NCBI RefSeq assembly: GCF_009883795.1
Contig: NZ_CP033868.1
Span: 369,501-433,500 of the forward strand
Source of the DNA: Coxiella endosymbiont of Amblyomma sculptum
GTDB taxonomy: Bacteria; Pseudomonadota; Gammaproteobacteria; Coxiellales; Coxiellaceae
Direction of reading: 5' to 3'
Length of the DNA stretch: 64,000 nucleotides
Translations under genes and position numbers: made by a program
Shown here: piece after piece, positions 20,386 to 29,615 of the stretch
How the letters are laid out: each line of letters starts with the position of its first letter
Position numbering within the stretch: position 1 is the first letter of the stretch
Notes under the pieces: generated by a model
The model's input: the letters and a program-made list of their open reading frames with translations, nothing else
What the model was told of the DNA's origin: nothing
Database searches by the model: none

Positions 20386-21171
20386 TCAATAGCAGTGTTT
20401 TTTGATATCTGGGAAATTTGAAGCTTTTACTTCTTGATCAAAATCGTCCAATGCTTTTTGGACGAGTTCGAAACCGTTCAGAAATTTTTTCAAAAACTTG
20501 GGTCTAAAGGTGTTCATGCCCAAAAGATCTTGAAGTACGAGAATTTGTCCAGAAGTGTAGGGCCCCGCTCCAATACCAATAGTAGGAATAGCGATAGAAT
20601 ACGTTACTTCCTTGGCTAGAAGATGCGGTATACATTCCAATACAAGAGCAAAACACCCCGCATCTTCCAGAGATTTGGAATCCTGTTTTAATTCATCAGC
20701 TGTTTCTGGATCTTTTCCTTGAACCTTAAAACCACCAATAGTATGTACAGATTGCGGTGTTAATCCAAGATGTCCCATAACAGGAATACCTGATTTTACG
20801 ATGTGGCGAATTAGTTCTAAATTTCCGTCAGCGCCTTCTAATTTGATGGCATTAGCTCCCGATCGCATGAGTTTTTCGGCAGATTCCATACTAAAGGACA
20901 GGTTTTTCCGATAAGAACAAAAAGGCATATCTCCAACAATAAACTTATTAGGAATACCCATTGCTACCGCTCGAATGTGTTGTGCTACCATATCTACAGT
21001 TGTTGGAATAGTAGTTGAATAACCATACATAACCATAGCGAGACTATCACCTACTAGGACGCAATCGACTTGACTTTTTGCGATAATACAAGCAGACCAA
21101 TAATCGTAACAAGTCACCATACTGATCTTTTTGTTATTTTCTTTCATACACTGAAAATCGTTGGTATTCAT
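20386..21171 (-). CDS. panB: 3-methyl-2-oxobutanoate hydroxymethyltransferase
   Basis: PanB transfers a hydroxymethyl group from methylene-THF to ketoisovalerate, the first committed step to pantothenate. KISMVTCYDYWSA, the metal-binding VGDSLAMVMYG, NAIKLEG, VMGHLGLTPQSV and TIGIGAG follow the family order in 261 residues (usual 263). panC follows directly, with its possible TTG start overlapping the panB stop. panB+panC together indicate that pantothenate synthesis is kept, provided that ketopantoate reductase and beta-alanine are available. Confidence 0.96.
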   Translation of the reverse strand: MNTNDFQCMKENNKKISMVTCYDYWSACIIAKSQVDCVLVGDSLAMVMYGYSTTIPTTVDMVAQHIRAVAMGIPNKFIVGDMPFCSYRKNLSFSMESAEKLMRSGANAIKLEGADGNLELIRHIVKSGIPVMGHLGLTPQSVHTIGGFKVQGKDPETADELKQDSKSLEDAGCFALVLECIPHLLAKEVTYSIAIPTIGIGAGPYTSGQILVLQDLLGMNTFRPKFLKKFLNGFELVQKALDDFDQEVKASNFPDIKKHCY

Positions 21172-21359
21172 AGAAGTTCACACAAGACAAGGAGAAAAAA
21201 AGGAAGAGGTAAAACAACAGAGATAACCACAAGAACGGACCGAACTACAAAGAAATCTATACGCATAGGACGGAGAAGGTAAACGTAAAAGAAAGAAAAA
21301 GCAAGGTGATTTTTAATGCAATCTATTCTCGTTGTTTGCTGTGTGGATGGTTTATCTAG

Positions 21360-21480
21360 AAGTTCTTACAATATTGGAATACACCCTTATTAAGGTAGAA
21401 TCCGAAAACGTAGTCGACACTTCAACTTAAAGCTACATCGATATCTGCATCTTTGGAGTAATAAATAAAATCATTCTAAC
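21360..21480 (-). pseudogene. panC: Degraded duplicate of the middle of panC
   Basis: This spacer segment is clearly similar to bases 20027-20192 inside panC. A 17-bp block (AAGCTACATCGATATCT, 21430-21446) and the block GTAGTCGACA are identical in both, and flanking bases align with gaps totalling about 45 bp. Read on the minus strand it gives DIDVALS, a stop, then VDYVF, against DIDVASSCNVDYIF in panC. It lies in the same orientation on the other side of panB, so it is a tandem or recombination-derived fragment, not a gene. Confidence 0.75.
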
Positions 21481-21666
21481 TTGTTTTTGACATTTTTTGG
21501 CATAGAAAGTTTTGGATTGGTAGGGTGAAATCTTTGTTGTTTATAGATATACTTATACTCACTCAGAAGGTCTTAAGTGGAGTTTTTATCAGGGCGAATT
21601 TTTGAATCAGTGTTGTTTAAAACGCTATTTTATTTTCTATAGACAACTAAACTAGAGGGATCAATT

Positions 21667-22768
21667 ATGTTGGAAATGAGGGCATTGATTGAGAAACTTG
21701 ATGATCTTAAAATTCATAGTCGAGATTTGAGGAGGTGTCTTTGACTTTAATTGTAAGAAAACACAATTATCGGAAATTCGGCGCGAATTAGAAGATCCAA
21801 ATCTTTGGAACGATCCTAAAAAAGCTCAGTTATTAAATCAAAAACATTCGAAATTGGAATCTCTTGTGCAACAATATGACAATCTCGAACAAGAAATTAG
21901 TGATGCGGCTTCGTTAGTTTTTCTTCTTAAAGAAGAAGACGACGAAAGTTTGCGTAAAGAATTGCACCATGAAATCGAACGCCTTAAGAACAAAATTAAG
22001 AAGATGTTGTTGCAACAAATGTTCCCTAAGAAAACCGATCTACAAAACGCTTATCTTGATATTCAATCAGGTTCTGGTGGAACAGAAGCCCAAGATTGGG
22101 CAGAAATGCTTCTTCGTATGTATTTGCGTTGGGGGGCTAAACACGAATTTGTTGCTACTGTGTTGGAAATTTCTCCAGGAGAGATAGCAGGAATTAAAAG
22201 CGCTACAGTAAAATTTGAAGGAGAATATTCTTATGGATGGTTGCGTACTGAAACAGGTATTCACCGGTTGGTTCGTAAGTCGCCTTTTGATTCCGGAAAT
22301 CGTAGGCATACTTCTTTTGCTTCTGTATTCGTTTCTCCAGAAGAAATAGAAGAAGATACCGATGTTAAAATTAGTCCTGCTTCGTTACGAATTGATACTT
22401 ATCGCGCTAGCGGGGCCGGGGGTCAACATGTGAATCGAACAGATTCAGCCGTTCGAATTACGCATATACCCACCGGTATTGTTGTTCAGTGCCAGAGTGA
22501 TCGGTCACAACACAAAAATAAATCTCAAGCAATGAAACAGCTGCAAGCTAAGCTCTATAAGTTGAAAATGATGAAAAAAAATGAAGAAAAATCTGCTCTT
22601 GAATCTTCTAAGTCAGAAATTACTTGGGGAAGTCAAATTCGTTCTTATGTTTTAGATACATCTCGGGTGAGGGATTTGAGAACAGGAATGGAGATCGGTA
22701 ATGCTCAAGCAGTTTTGGACGGAAATATTGATCCGTTCATTGAGTCGTATCTAAAGAAGAAAAAATAG
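21667..22768 (+). CDS. prfB: Peptide chain release factor 2, with programmed +1 frameshift
   Basis: RF2 recognises UGA and UAA stops. The gene has two frames. ATG at 21667 opens 25 codons ending at CTT followed by in-frame TGA (21742-21744); shifting +1 to GAC at 21743 continues for 341 residues to 22768. The joined product has 366 residues, matching E. coli RF2 (365). [17 protein letters not shown] contains the GGQ catalytic motif, and RKSPFDSG contains the SPF stop-reading tripeptide. The upstream half forms the coiled N-terminal domain, including [13 protein letters not shown]. lysS follows about 100 bp downstream, the usual gammaproteobacterial order. Confidence 0.96.
21730..21745 (+). 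promoter_or_regulatory. RF2 autoregulatory frameshift site
   Basis: AGGAGG (21730-21735), three spacer bases, CTT, then TGA and C reproduce the E. coli site AGGGGG-TAT-CTT-TGA-C with identical spacing. The internal Shine-Dalgarno and the slow UGA promote slippage to the +1 frame when RF2 is low. Confidence 0.95.
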
Positions 22769-22868
22769 TATATACAGTTTTAGAAAGATTTTATGACATA
22801 TATTTCTGAACCCGGATGGAGATTTGTATGTATCTGTTTTATTCGAGAAGATTATTTAAGATGGCATC

Positions 22869-24374
22869 ATGCTAATACCAAATGAAAGAACAATGAACGA
22901 ACAAATTCTAAAACGCCAACTGAAGCTTGATAGACTACGAAAAACAGGTTTAGCTTATCCTAATGATTTCAGAAGAGACAGTTTAGCGTCTCATATACAT
23001 ACCACATACGACCAATGTACGAAAGAGGATTTGGAACGAGAAATTGTCTCTGTTAAAATGGCAGGACGTATGATGACTCGTCGTCTCATGGGAAAATCCG
23101 GTTTTGCTCATATTCAAGATATGACAGGACGCATTCAGATTTATATCACTCAACATAGTGTACCTAACGACGATTTCTCTGAGTTTAGAAATTGGGATCT
23201 TGGGGACATTGTTGGAGTTGAAGGAGAGCTTTTCAAAACAAAAACCGGAGAATTATCTGTCAGAGCTAAAAAAATTCGATTATTGACCAAATCGTTGCGT
23301 CCATTACCCGATAAATTTCACGGACTTCAAGACCAAGAACACCGCGTTCGGCGACGTTATCTTGATTTGATCGTCAACGAGTCGTCTCGCCGTTTATTCC
23401 AAATGCGCTCGTATATTGTAACACAAATTCGTAGTTTTTTAGACAGTCGTGGATTTATGGAAGTCGAAACCCCGATGATGCACCCTGTATTGGGAGGTGC
23501 AGCGGCGCGCCCTTTTGAAACACATCACAACGCAATGAATATGGATCTGTATTTGCGTATTGCTCCTGAAATGTATTTAAAACGTCTAGTCGTTGGCGGT
23601 TTCGAAAATGTTTATGAGATAAATCGCAACTTTCGTAATGAAGGCATTTCGAGTCAACACAATCCAGAATTTACTATGTTGGAATTTTATCAAGCTTATA
23701 CAACATACAAAGAGATGATGCTGCTTACTGAAGAAATTATGAGATATTTGGCTAAGAAAATTTTTGGTCGACTGCAAATAGTCTATCAAAATATCGAAAT
23801 TGATTTGAGTAAACCCTTCTTTCATTTGTCTTTGCGTGAGGCGATCCTGAAATTTAATCCCACTATAAAGAGTGCTCAAATTGATGATGTTCATGAAGCC
23901 GTCGCATTATCCGGACAACATGAAATCGCTATCCCAAAGCATTATGGCTTAGGAAAAATTCAAATGGAACTATTCAAGAAACTTGTCGAAGGAAAATTGC
24001 AACAACCTATTTTCATTACTCACTTTCCTAAAGAAGTGTCACCATTAGCCCGAAGCAGTGAGACCAACAGTTTCGTTACGGATCGTTTTGAATTCTATGT
24101 CGGAGGTCGAGAGATTGCGAACGGATTTTCCGAATTGAACGATCCAGAAGACCAAGCAGATCGTTTTTGCGAACAACTAAAATCTCGAAATTCAGGAGAT
24201 TTGGAAGCAATGGATTTTGATGAAGACTACATTACAGCGTTGGAATATGGTTTGCCTCCTACTGGAGGTGAAGGCATTGGTATCGATCGTTTAGTAATGC
24301 TCTTTACCGATAGACCGTCTGTTCGAGACGTAATTTTATTTCCGCTTTTACGCACTTCCCACAAAAGGGGGTAA
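22869..24374 (+). CDS. lysS: Lysyl-tRNA synthetase (class II)
   Basis: LysS charges tRNA-Lys. The N-terminal OB-fold (about residues 65-150) has AGRMMTRRLMGKSGFAHIQD. The class II core has motif 1 GFMEVETPMM, motif 2 FRNEGISSQHNPEFTMLE and motif 3 GEGIGIDRLVMLF. Length is 501 residues, against 505 in E. coli. The ATG at 22869 is the longest start; an ATG at 22893 (MNEQILKRQ) would serve equally and has GAAAG just before it. The gene follows prfB on the same strand and is convergent with ygfZ, 25 bp apart. Confidence 0.96.
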   Translation: MLIPNERTMNEQILKRQLKLDRLRKTGLAYPNDFRRDSLASHIHTTYDQCTKEDLEREIVSVKMAGRMMTRRLMGKSGFAHIQDMTGRIQIYITQHSVPNDDFSEFRNWDLGDIVGVEGELFKTKTGELSVRAKKIRLLTKSLRPLPDKFHGLQDQEHRVRRRYLDLIVNESSRRLFQMRSYIVTQIRSFLDSRGFMEVETPMMHPVLGGAAARPFETHHNAMNMDLYLRIAPEMYLKRLVVGGFENVYEINRNFRNEGISSQHNPEFTMLEFYQAYTTYKEMMLLTEEIMRYLAKKIFGRLQIVYQNIEIDLSKPFFHLSLREAILKFNPTIKSAQIDDVHEAVALSGQHEIAIPKHYGLGKIQMELFKKLVEGKLQQPIFITHFPKEVSPLARSSETNSFVTDRFEFYVGGREIANGFSELNDPEDQADRFCEQLKSRNSGDLEAMDFDEDYITALEYGLPPTGGEGIGIDRLVMLFTDRPSVRDVILFPLLRTSHKRG

Positions 24375-24399
24375 AATTGGGATATTGAATGGTGGTTTT

Positions 24400-25143
24400 C
24401 TATACAACGGAAATAGTTTCCAGTACAGAGTGATCGAAAAGAATATCGTTTTCGATGGCAGTGTCTTGTAAAACGGCCAGTAGTTTATGTTCTTTATTTT
24501 TTTTTGAAGCTGCTTCAACGATAATTCCCACATTCTGACTGTTTTGATTTCTCAATTTAGCTCCAGGTTCTGGTAAACTGTGGCAGATGACACTAGCACG
24601 ATAAAGGCGACGTTTTAATTTTCCTAGGTAATGGGTACGAGCAATAATTTCTTGACCAATATAACATCCTTTAGTAAAACTCAGCGCTTCCCCCCATCGT
24701 TGCAAATTTATCATTTGTGGGATCAATTTAGTTCTGGTTTGTGGATAAATCCACACCAAACCAATTTCGACGTTCCAAGATCTCCAAAAATTTTCCTCAA
24801 CTGCGACCGTTTCGACACTATTTGGAAGTTGAGCGCATGTTGTTAAATCATTGACAGTCGATAATTCTACTTTGGAAAGAATGGAATACTTTTCCAAATG
24901 ATCAATAGCGCAAAAAACCATCGACTTCGGGAGGAAAAGATAATAATTTTCTCCTGCTTGATATGCAACATAAAAATTCGAAACTATTCTTCCCTTGTAA
25001 TCGCAGCACGCACCGAACGACCCCTGATTTTTTGTAACCTTTCTTACGTCGCAAGTAAGTTGACTTTGCAAAAAAATCTCGGAGTTGGCACCACAAACAA
25101 CTATAGCCGAAAAAAAATCTAACGGGATAGTATACACACACAT
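24400..25143 (-). CDS. ygfZ: Folate-binding protein YgfZ (Fe-S cluster repair)
   Basis: YgfZ helps maintain Fe-S enzymes such as MiaB by a folate-dependent route. The defining motif KGCYIGQE is near residue 167, followed by RTHYLGKLKRRLYRA. The N-terminal part has FLQSQLTCDV and CDYKGR, typical of the GcvT-like fold. With 247 residues it is shorter than E. coli (326), mainly through a contracted middle segment. It may support the radical-SAM LipA also encoded in this window (inference). It is convergent with lysS and stands just downstream of rplS on the same strand. Confidence 0.9.
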   Translation of the reverse strand: MCVYTIPLDFFSAIVVCGANSEIFLQSQLTCDVRKVTKNQGSFGACCDYKGRIVSNFYVAYQAGENYYLFLPKSMVFCAIDHLEKYSILSKVELSTVNDLTTCAQLPNSVETVAVEENFWRSWNVEIGLVWIYPQTRTKLIPQMINLQRWGEALSFTKGCYIGQEIIARTHYLGKLKRRLYRASVICHSLPEPGAKLRNQNSQNVGIIVEAASKKNKEHKLLAVLQDTAIENDILFDHSVLETISVV

Positions 25144-25230
25144 GACGAACTATAACGCCCTTTAATCTTCAGGTACTGCGGAACAACAGTAAATGACATG
25201 CTAGAAATCATCTACAAAATTTTTATTCAT

Positions 25231-25254
25231 TCACCAAATCTATCACCAAATTTA
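25231..25254. repeat. 12-bp tandem repeat at the rplS stop
   Basis: TCACCAAATCTA (25231-25242) is followed directly by TCACCAAATTTA (25243-25254), one mismatch. The second unit includes the rplS stop codon. Confidence 0.8.
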
Positions 25255-25599
25255 TATTTTTTCCTTAACGCGCGCTTTTCGGCCTTGCAAATTTCGTAGA
25301 TAATACAGTTTTGCACGTCGCACATTTCCTCGACGTTTTACACTAATAGAAGCGATCAATGGACTGTACAATTGAAAAACGCGTTCGACACCCTCTCCGT
25401 GGGAAATTTTCCGTACAGTAAAAGACGAATTGAGTCCACGATTACGGCGAGCGATTACTATTCCTTCGAAAGCTTGCAGTCGTTCTCGATCGCTTTCTTT
25501 TATTCTGATGTGCACTACAACATTATCTCCAGAACGAAAAAGAGGTATGTCCTTATCCTGCATTTGTTCTTGTTCCAAAATTTGGATAATTTTTTTCAT
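25252..25599 (-). CDS. rplS: 50S ribosomal protein L19
   Basis: L19 sits at the interface of the two ribosomal subunits. The 115-residue product has the complete family pattern: [48 protein letters not shown] and the basic end [20 protein letters not shown]. The ATG at 25599 overlaps the trmD stop (ATGA type). It is the last gene of the rpsP-(rimM)-trmD-rplS operon. A near-perfect 12-bp tandem repeat (25231-25254) covers its stop codon. Confidence 0.97.
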   Translation of the reverse strand: MKKIIQILEQEQMQDKDIPLFRSGDNVVVHIRIKESDRERLQAFEGIVIARRNRGLNSSFTVRKISHGEGVERVFQLYSPLIASISVKRRGNVRRAKLYYLRNLQGRKARVKEKI

Positions 25600-26372
25600 C
25601 CTTTAATATTCCTTTTTTTTAGATTTTTAGATTCTTGTTTAGATTCTTTAATAAATTCGTCAAGTAATTTTTGTTCATCCTTACTTAGAGAGCGCTTCTC
25701 CACAAGATCTTGATGTCGCCTCCAAGTTTTACCTAGTGCTTTTTTAAGTCGCCAACGATGGATTTCCGCGTGGTTGCCACTGAGCAATATTCTGGGAACT
25801 TGACGATCTGCTGTTGTTTCTGGTCGTGTATATTGAGGGAAACCTAACAATCCAGAAGTAAACGAGTCTTGTAATACAGAATTTGTATTTTTTAAAACTC
25901 CTGGAAGTATACGAGTTAAAGCATCAATTAGAACCATAGCCGGCAATTCTCCACCACTGACAACATAATTTCCAATTGACCATTCTTCATCCACTTCAGC
26001 TTCAAGCAAACGTTCGTCAATTCCTTCATAACGACTTGATAGAAGGATCATAGGTTTGGAATCTTGCGCTTGTTTCTTTATAATTTCTTGAGTCAACAAT
26101 GTCCCTTGCGGAGAGAGATGAACAACTGTAGCATTTCCACCCAACGTCGATTTAGCCAATTTTATAGCGGAAGCCAAAGGCTCAAATTTCATAACCATTC
26201 CCGGACCACCACCATAAGGTCGGTCGTCTACCCTGCGGTGGATATCTGTAGCGTGTTCTCGTGGATTCCAAAAACGCAACGACAAAAAACCAAGTTTGAG
26301 AGCTCGTCCAACTATTCCATACTCAAGTGCTTCAAACATTCTAGGAAAAAGAGTGATAACACCAACGGCCAA
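25596..26372 (-). CDS. trmD: tRNA (guanine-N1)-methyltransferase TrmD
   Basis: TrmD methylates G37 of tRNAs reading CCN, CUN and CGG, preventing frameshifts; the tRNA-Pro(CGG) in this window would be a substrate. The knotted SPOUT fold shows [54 protein letters not shown] and [13 protein letters not shown]. No ATG is available. TTG at 26372 gives the family-like [14 protein letters not shown] start and 258 residues; the frame remains open to a TTG at 26441, and the basic extension there is not seen in relatives. The C-terminal tail contains a 12-bp tandem duplication (25626-25649). rimM, normally upstream, is missing. Confidence 0.94.
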   Translation of the reverse strand: MAVGVITLFPRMFEALEYGIVGRALKLGFLSLRFWNPREHATDIHRRVDDRPYGGGPGMVMKFEPLASAIKLAKSTLGGNATVVHLSPQGTLLTQEIIKKQAQDSKPMILLSSRYEGIDERLLEAEVDEEWSIGNYVVSGGELPAMVLIDALTRILPGVLKNTNSVLQDSFTSGLLGFPQYTRPETTADRQVPRILLSGNHAEIHRWRLKKALGKTWRRHQDLVEKRSLSKDEQKLLDEFIKESKQESKNLKKRNIKG

Positions 26373-26530
26373 TCTTTTTTTTCTCTTTCTGTTAAAATCT
26401 ATCTTTCTTTCCTCATCCAACTTCGTTCCCCCAATTTGCAATTTAAAAACGAAAACAAGAACAATATTTTAAGGTTGATTGCTTCGAAAAACTGCCCCAT
26501 TTTTTTGACCGATCGGAAACAAAGATCATT

Positions 26531-26571
26531 TATACAAATATACATTTATATTATACAAATATACATTTATA
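26531..26571. repeat. Perfect 20-bp tandem repeat in the place of rimM
   Basis: TATACAAATATACATTTATA occurs at 26531-26550 and 26552-26571 with one base between. It lies in the 142-bp or longer spacer between rpsP and trmD where rimM is expected. The sequence is AT-only apart from two cytosines. Confidence 0.95.
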
Positions 26572-26583
26572 TAAATATATAAA

Positions 26584-26847
26584 TCAAATTTGAGATTTTT
26601 TTAATGATTTCTCAAATTGTCTAATGAGATATCTAACTCGAAAGGATACTACAGCACCTTGTCGTATCCAATAATCGGCGCGGTCCTTCTTGACTTGAAA
26701 CTGTACATCATTTTTTCTTGCTACGGGGTTGTAATAACCCAACTGTTCAATAATCCGACCATCACGAGGCATACGATTGTCAGTCACCACAATGTGAAAA
26801 AACGGATTTTTTTTCCTACCCCTACGGGCGAGACGAACCACTACCAC
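26584..26847 (-). CDS. rpsP: 30S ribosomal protein S16
   Basis: S16 is an assembly protein of the 30S subunit. VVVVRLARRGRKKNPFFHIVVTDNRMPRDGRIIEQLGYYNP matches the family from its first residues (shown here only as a recognised block, residues 1-40). I chose GTG at 26847 because it gives the normal start and 87 residues, with AGGG about seven bases before it; the frame runs open to 27003 without similarity. It begins the operon rpsP-trmD-rplS. The spacer upstream must hold the operon promoter. Confidence 0.93.
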   Translation of the reverse strand: MVVVRLARRGRKKNPFFHIVVTDNRMPRDGRIIEQLGYYNPVARKNDVQFQVKKDRADYWIRQGAVVSFRVRYLIRQFEKSLKKSQI

Positions 26848-27297
26848 TTCAATACCCTGTACTTTAGTTGTACAAAGCAGCATTCTATGAAAAATACCAG
26901 TAAGACGCAAGAATCGCAGTGTCAAAAATTCACAAAAATACAAAATCTTGATTTCTTTGCTTTGAGAAACACGGTAATCGAAAAATAAATCAATACCAAA
27001 CAATGGCCGAATTTATATTTATTTGAGTATAGTACAAATACTCGCTAGTATGATTAGCATCACAAAAATTAAGATGTGAAAAAGTATTTAATATTAAAAG
27101 CGATTGGTTATCGATCAGATTAATATTCTATGAGTATGTTGGGAATCAGATTGTTTTCCTGATTTTAAAGAAAGCAGTTCTCTTTACTTATACGAATAGA
27201 AGAATTAATCTTTATTTTGTGAGAATCATTGTTCTTTTTTGTTGCGAGAGTACTCGGTTCTCTGTCAATTTTTGGGTCATATTTCGAGTCGTAGTAT
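26848..27297. other. Divergent spacer between rpsP and adk
   Basis: About 450 bp without a recognisable gene. It should carry the promoters of the rpsP operon (leftward) and adk (rightward). ffh, a frequent upstream neighbour of rpsP, is not present even as a relic. The frame running into rpsP from 27003 has no family similarity. Confidence 0.5.
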
Positions 27298-27984
27298 ATG
27301 CGAATTGTTCTGTTAGGATTTCCTGGGTCGGGAAAGGGAACTCAGTCGGAATTGCTCTCTAGTCAATTGGGTATAGCCAGAATTTCTATAGGAGATGTAC
27401 TACGAGCTGCTGTTGGAATACGGAACGATCTTGGTCTTAAAATAAAAAAAGAAGTAGAAGAAGGAAAACTGGTATCGGATGAAATTGTAGTAATGTTGGT
27501 AAGGAAACTCGTAAATTTACCCAGTTGTCGCAGAGGTTATCTATTAGATGGGTTTCCCCGTACCAAAGCACAGGCGGAGTCGTTACGCATACAGAAAATC
27601 AATGTTGATGGAGTGATCGATATCGATGTACCAGAGGAAGAAGTGATTGAACGTGTGGTAGGAAGATTGGTGCATCCCGCTTCAGGACGTACCTACCATC
27701 AAAAATACAATCCTCCAAAAACAATTGGTAGGGATGATATGACAAACGAACCTTTGGTACGACGAGCGGACGATTGTGAAAAGACAATTCGAAAACGTTT
27801 GTCTGTCTATAAACAACAAACTGGTATACTTAGTCAGTATTATTCGACATGGGCACAATCGGGTGATGTACAAGCACCAAGTTACTATCGTATATCAGGT
27901 CTTGGAACCATAAAAGAAGTGTGTGATCGAATTTTAAGAGTACTAAAAACTGATAGGAAGAAAATAAAATATAGAGAATTTTAA
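27298..27984 (+). CDS. adk: Adenylate kinase
   Basis: Adk interconverts ATP+AMP and 2 ADP. The P-loop is GFPGSGKGTQ (Phe where Ala is common). The NMP-binding part has ISIGDVLRAAV, then LLDGFPRT and the LID domain RLVHPASGRTYHQKYNPPK, a long-form LID without zinc cysteines. The catalytic arginines in RADD and the C-terminal helix are present. Length is 228 residues, a little above the E. coli 214 owing to a basic C-terminal extension. The gene is monocistronic as far as can be seen. Confidence 0.96.
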   Translation: MRIVLLGFPGSGKGTQSELLSSQLGIARISIGDVLRAAVGIRNDLGLKIKKEVEEGKLVSDEIVVMLVRKLVNLPSCRRGYLLDGFPRTKAQAESLRIQKINVDGVIDIDVPEEEVIERVVGRLVHPASGRTYHQKYNPPKTIGRDDMTNEPLVRRADDCEKTIRKRLSVYKQQTGILSQYYSTWAQSGDVQAPSYYRISGLGTIKEVCDRILRVLKTDRKKIKYREF

Positions 27985-28379
27985 AAAGAGCATATTGGTG
28001 GCACGCCAATTATAATAGAATGTTATCGTCTTATTGGCAAAAATGTTTCCAAAAGAAATGCAAGGATGATTGTTGTACGTTGAAGAACAAAAAAAAGAGG
28101 TGTACGGTTATTTTCTAAAATAGAGTAAAATTTTGTTCTTCAATTTCGTCTAGCTAGAAGAAAAAGAAAACGAAAGTTGTCTAAATTAATTTAGAAAAAC
28201 TAACTTAAGTGGTACCCAGTTTTGGTTTTTACTTTTTTGTTACTAAGAGGATAAATAAAGTTTTTTTATTTAAAGTACTCTAATGATTGTAACGGCGTCT
28301 TGGAAAGATACGGTAGAGCGTAATATATCCTTGACTTTATTCCCATCCAAAAGCATCACATGAGGATCGATGTGGGATT
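27985..28379. other. Gene-free spacer after adk with two inverted repeats
   Basis: No gene is recognised in these 395 bp. A 17-base hairpin (27994-28010, seven pairs around GCA) lies ten bases after the adk stop but lacks a T-run. A perfect 13-bp inverted repeat, TTGAAGAACAAAA (28080-28092) with its complement at 28131-28143, encloses 38 bp. A 26-codon frame from 28283 has no similarity I know. Confidence 0.45.
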
Positions 28380-29552
28380 ATGCATATAGAACACGACATA
28401 ATCTTCTCTATCTTTCTTATTTTCTCTGGTGCGGCTGTTTTATCGACTTTTGCTTTGATGACTCATCAGTCGATGTTGGTGGCTTATATACTGTTAGGGA
28501 TTTTGTTTGGACCGTGGGGATTAAAATTAATTTCCGATATCGATATGCTCAGAACAGTTAGCGACGTTGGAATTATTTTTTTGTTGTTCCTTTTAGGTCT
28601 TAATTTACCTCCACAGAAATTGATTACCACCTTTAAAGAAATTATATGGATAGCCTTTATCAGCTCGATCTTTTTTGCGGCGATGGGATATCTTGTCGCT
28701 TATCTTTTTGGCTATTTGACAGCAGAATGTTTGGTAGTTGGTGGTGCTGTGATGTTTTCCAGTACCATTATTGGAATTAAATTGTTACCAACTACAATTT
28801 TGCATCATCAGCACATCGGAGAAGTAATGATTAGTGTTCTTCTTTTGCAAGACTTGATTGCTATTGCAGTTCTATTTTTGTTGCATGGAGCTTCTCAAAA
28901 AGGTAGGGTTCTGGTTGATATTGGTTTGGTAGTATTAGGGTTTCCCGCTATTCTAGTTTTTTCTTATTTATTTGGTCGGCTTGTTTTGTTTTCTCTATTT
29001 TCTAAATTCAACAGGATTAAGGAGTATCTTTTTTTATTGGCAATTGGGTGGTGTCTTAGTATGGCGCAACTAGCTTCATTATTAGGACTATCAGGAGAAG
29101 TCGGTGCTTTTATTGCTGGAGTTAGTTTAGCTTCAAGGCCTGTATCTGTTTATATTTCTGAGAGTTTAAAACCAATACGAGATTTTTTTTTGGTTTTATT
29201 TTTCTTTTCTGTAGGAGCTACGTTCGACCTTAATTTTTTACCTGTTGTTATTGTCCCAGCTTTAATTTTACTCACATTGTTAATCGGAATAAAACCTTTA
29301 ACGTACCGGATGTTATTACATTGGGTGGGAGAATCTAAGCAGATAGCCTGGGAAGTGGGTATACGTTTGGGTCAAATCAGTGAGTTTTCTCTAATTATTG
29401 CTTATATGGCTCTTAGTAGTCATATTATCTCGGATCGATCGGCCTATCTAATCGAAAGCGCTACCATACTATCTTTCGTTATTTCTTCGTACTGGGTAGT
29501 TATCAAGTATCCAACACCTTTGGCGATATCCGATCGTCTGCGCAGAGATTGA
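28380..29552 (+). CDS. CPA2-type monovalent cation:proton antiporter (Kef-like membrane domain)
   Basis: The 390-residue protein is almost entirely membrane-embedded with about 12 helices. It shows the CPA2/Kef family features: GILFGPWGL in the second helix, a DVGIIFLLFLLGL stretch, the helix with LLLQDLIAIAVLF holding the ion-binding aspartate, and GLSGEVGAFIAGVSLA later. Kef potassium efflux proteins carry a C-terminal RCK/TrkA-N domain; here the protein ends after the membrane part, so it is closer to stand-alone Na+/K+:H+ antiporters. Likely role is pH or K+ balance. The exact ion cannot be told. ampE follows about 60 bp downstream. Confidence 0.8.
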   Translation: MHIEHDIIFSIFLIFSGAAVLSTFALMTHQSMLVAYILLGILFGPWGLKLISDIDMLRTVSDVGIIFLLFLLGLNLPPQKLITTFKEIIWIAFISSIFFAAMGYLVAYLFGYLTAECLVVGGAVMFSSTIIGIKLLPTTILHHQHIGEVMISVLLLQDLIAIAVLFLLHGASQKGRVLVDIGLVVLGFPAILVFSYLFGRLVLFSLFSKFNRIKEYLFLLAIGWCLSMAQLASLLGLSGEVGAFIAGVSLASRPVSVYISESLKPIRDFFLVLFFFSVGATFDLNFLPVVIVPALILLTLLIGIKPLTYRMLLHWVGESKQIAWEVGIRLGQISEFSLIIAYMALSSHIISDRSAYLIESATILSFVISSYWVVIKYPTPLAISDRLRRD

Positions 29553-29615
29553 GGTTACATCACGATGAGTAACACTATAAAAATACACTAATTACAGCAC
29601 AGAAAAAAGTAGTTT

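Noticed and set aside
28080-28143. Perfect 13-bp inverted repeat (TTGAAGAACAAAA and its complement) as a possible insertion-sequence end or terminator
   Set aside because: Only 38 bp lie inside, no transposase or target duplication is seen, and the long loop without a T-run does not suit a terminator.
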